61,974 bases of DNA from an uncultured Schlesneria sp. (GTDB lineage: Bacteria; Planctomycetota; Planctomycetia; Planctomycetales; Planctomycetaceae), in assembly GCA_903858935.1 (NCBI GenBank), contig CAIOKO010000152.1:1-61974 (forward strand), given 5' to 3'. Of this stretch, positions 61,779-61,974 are shown piece after piece. A model generated the notes under the pieces. That model had not been told where the DNA came from, searched no databases, and worked only from the letters and a program-made list of their open reading frames with translations. The position numbers and the translations under genes are program-made. The number at the start of each line of letters is the position of its first letter. Within the stretch, counting starts at the first letter, position 1.

Positions 61779-61974
61779 AGGCGAGCCGAGGTGCGTCAGC
61801 CCTCGGACTCTTCCCCTTTCTACACTCAACTCGCTCATAACTACTCTCTGCCGCTTCGGCCCCCCCTCGGACTCTTCGTTCTCTTCCGTTCCGCTGTATT
61901 CATCGTTCCGAGAAATTTGGTGTCAATGTTTGATCAAGTTTGTCCGACTTCGACATTTTCCCGTATTTCATTGG
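61779..61974. repeat. Large direct repeat, copy 2, running to the window end
   Basis: This copies 61461-61656 and is cut by the window end at tttcattgg. The first 29 bases share the pattern gagccg(a/g)ggtgcgtcagccc with a segment at 8514-8540. Confidence 0.85.

Noticed and set aside
61750-61790. tRNA-like T-arm (gttcgaatcccacca)
   Set aside because: The 5' side (tcgag) does not pair with cccac, and no acceptor or anticodon stem can be found upstream; it is the minisatellite edge.
1-61974. Sigma-54 -24/-12 promoters (TGGCAC-N5-TTGC) for the two activators
   Set aside because: The TGGCAC occurrences I checked on the plus strand lack the TTGC part at the right spacing; the minus strand was not searched systematically.

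Overview
The window is a chromosomal stretch of a planctomycete (class Planctomycetia). The call rests on gene families: a DUF1559 pseudopilin-like protein, two DUF1501 Tat-exported proteins, two proteins with a DUF1080-type domain, a ThuA protein, a ResB-CcsA fusion, short proline-rich exported proteins, and a betaine-lipid BtaA enzyme. Genus cannot be fixed by eye. I saw no rRNA or tRNA gene, CRISPR array, phage or transposase gene. The landscape is core genes mixed with exported accessory genes, and many intergenic palindromes.

Layout. 1-2.2 kb: a HAMP histidine kinase (5' truncated) and its NtrC-type regulator, overlapping by one base. 2.3-8.2 kb, minus strand: DUF1559 protein, multicopper oxidase with a thioredoxin-like tail, orphan ModA, a small membrane protein and an ABM-fold protein. 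8.7-15.2 kb: carbohydrate-active exported proteins, an orphan histidine kinase, an AhpD-like protein and an exported PHP phosphoesterase, with long repeat tracts between them. 15.3-16.6 kb: an EIIA / diadenylate cyclase fusion. 17-24.7 kb, plus strand: an amidohydrolase, a PadR regulator with a HAAS/CcsA-like membrane protein, a lipoprotein with a duplicated domain, and a ResB-CcsA cytochrome c assembly protein. 24.9-31 kb: FtsQ-like protein, EF-hand/LCCL protein, DnaE. 31.1-39.2 kb, plus strand: TrmB-like methyltransferase, FlK-like/crotonase fusion, proline-rich exported proteins and a GAF sigma-54 activator. 39.2-42.7 kb, minus strand: PLP sulfur enzyme, EVE protein, RbsD/FucU and Kbl. 43-45.7 kb: Apt and an exported esterase. 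45.9-50.8 kb, minus strand: RseP, Dxr, an M42 peptidase and a 75-residue protein. 51-61.2 kb: BON protein, ThuA, two DUF1501 proteins flanking a stand-alone M41-type protease, an 1190-residue protein that may be a pyrophosphate-type PEP carboxykinase, and BtaA. The window ends in a large direct repeat with a 20-bp minisatellite.

Most notable points: (1) a PTS-EIIA / alpha-beta / diadenylate cyclase fusion that may tie phosphotransfer to c-di-AMP; (2) a PadR gene with a near-consensus promoter, a palindrome covering it and an apparently leaderless start, followed by a HAAS-prefixed half-CcsA membrane protein; (3) eight of the nine convergent gene junctions hold a palindrome, from several unrelated repeat families; (4) a mobile-looking family of roughly 96-bp palindromic elements, four full copies and one end; (5) several enzyme fusions or motif changes: MCO-thioredoxin, FlK-crotonase, a TrmB-like protein without the PDPW motif, and a sigma-54 activator with GAFTDA in place of GAFTGA.
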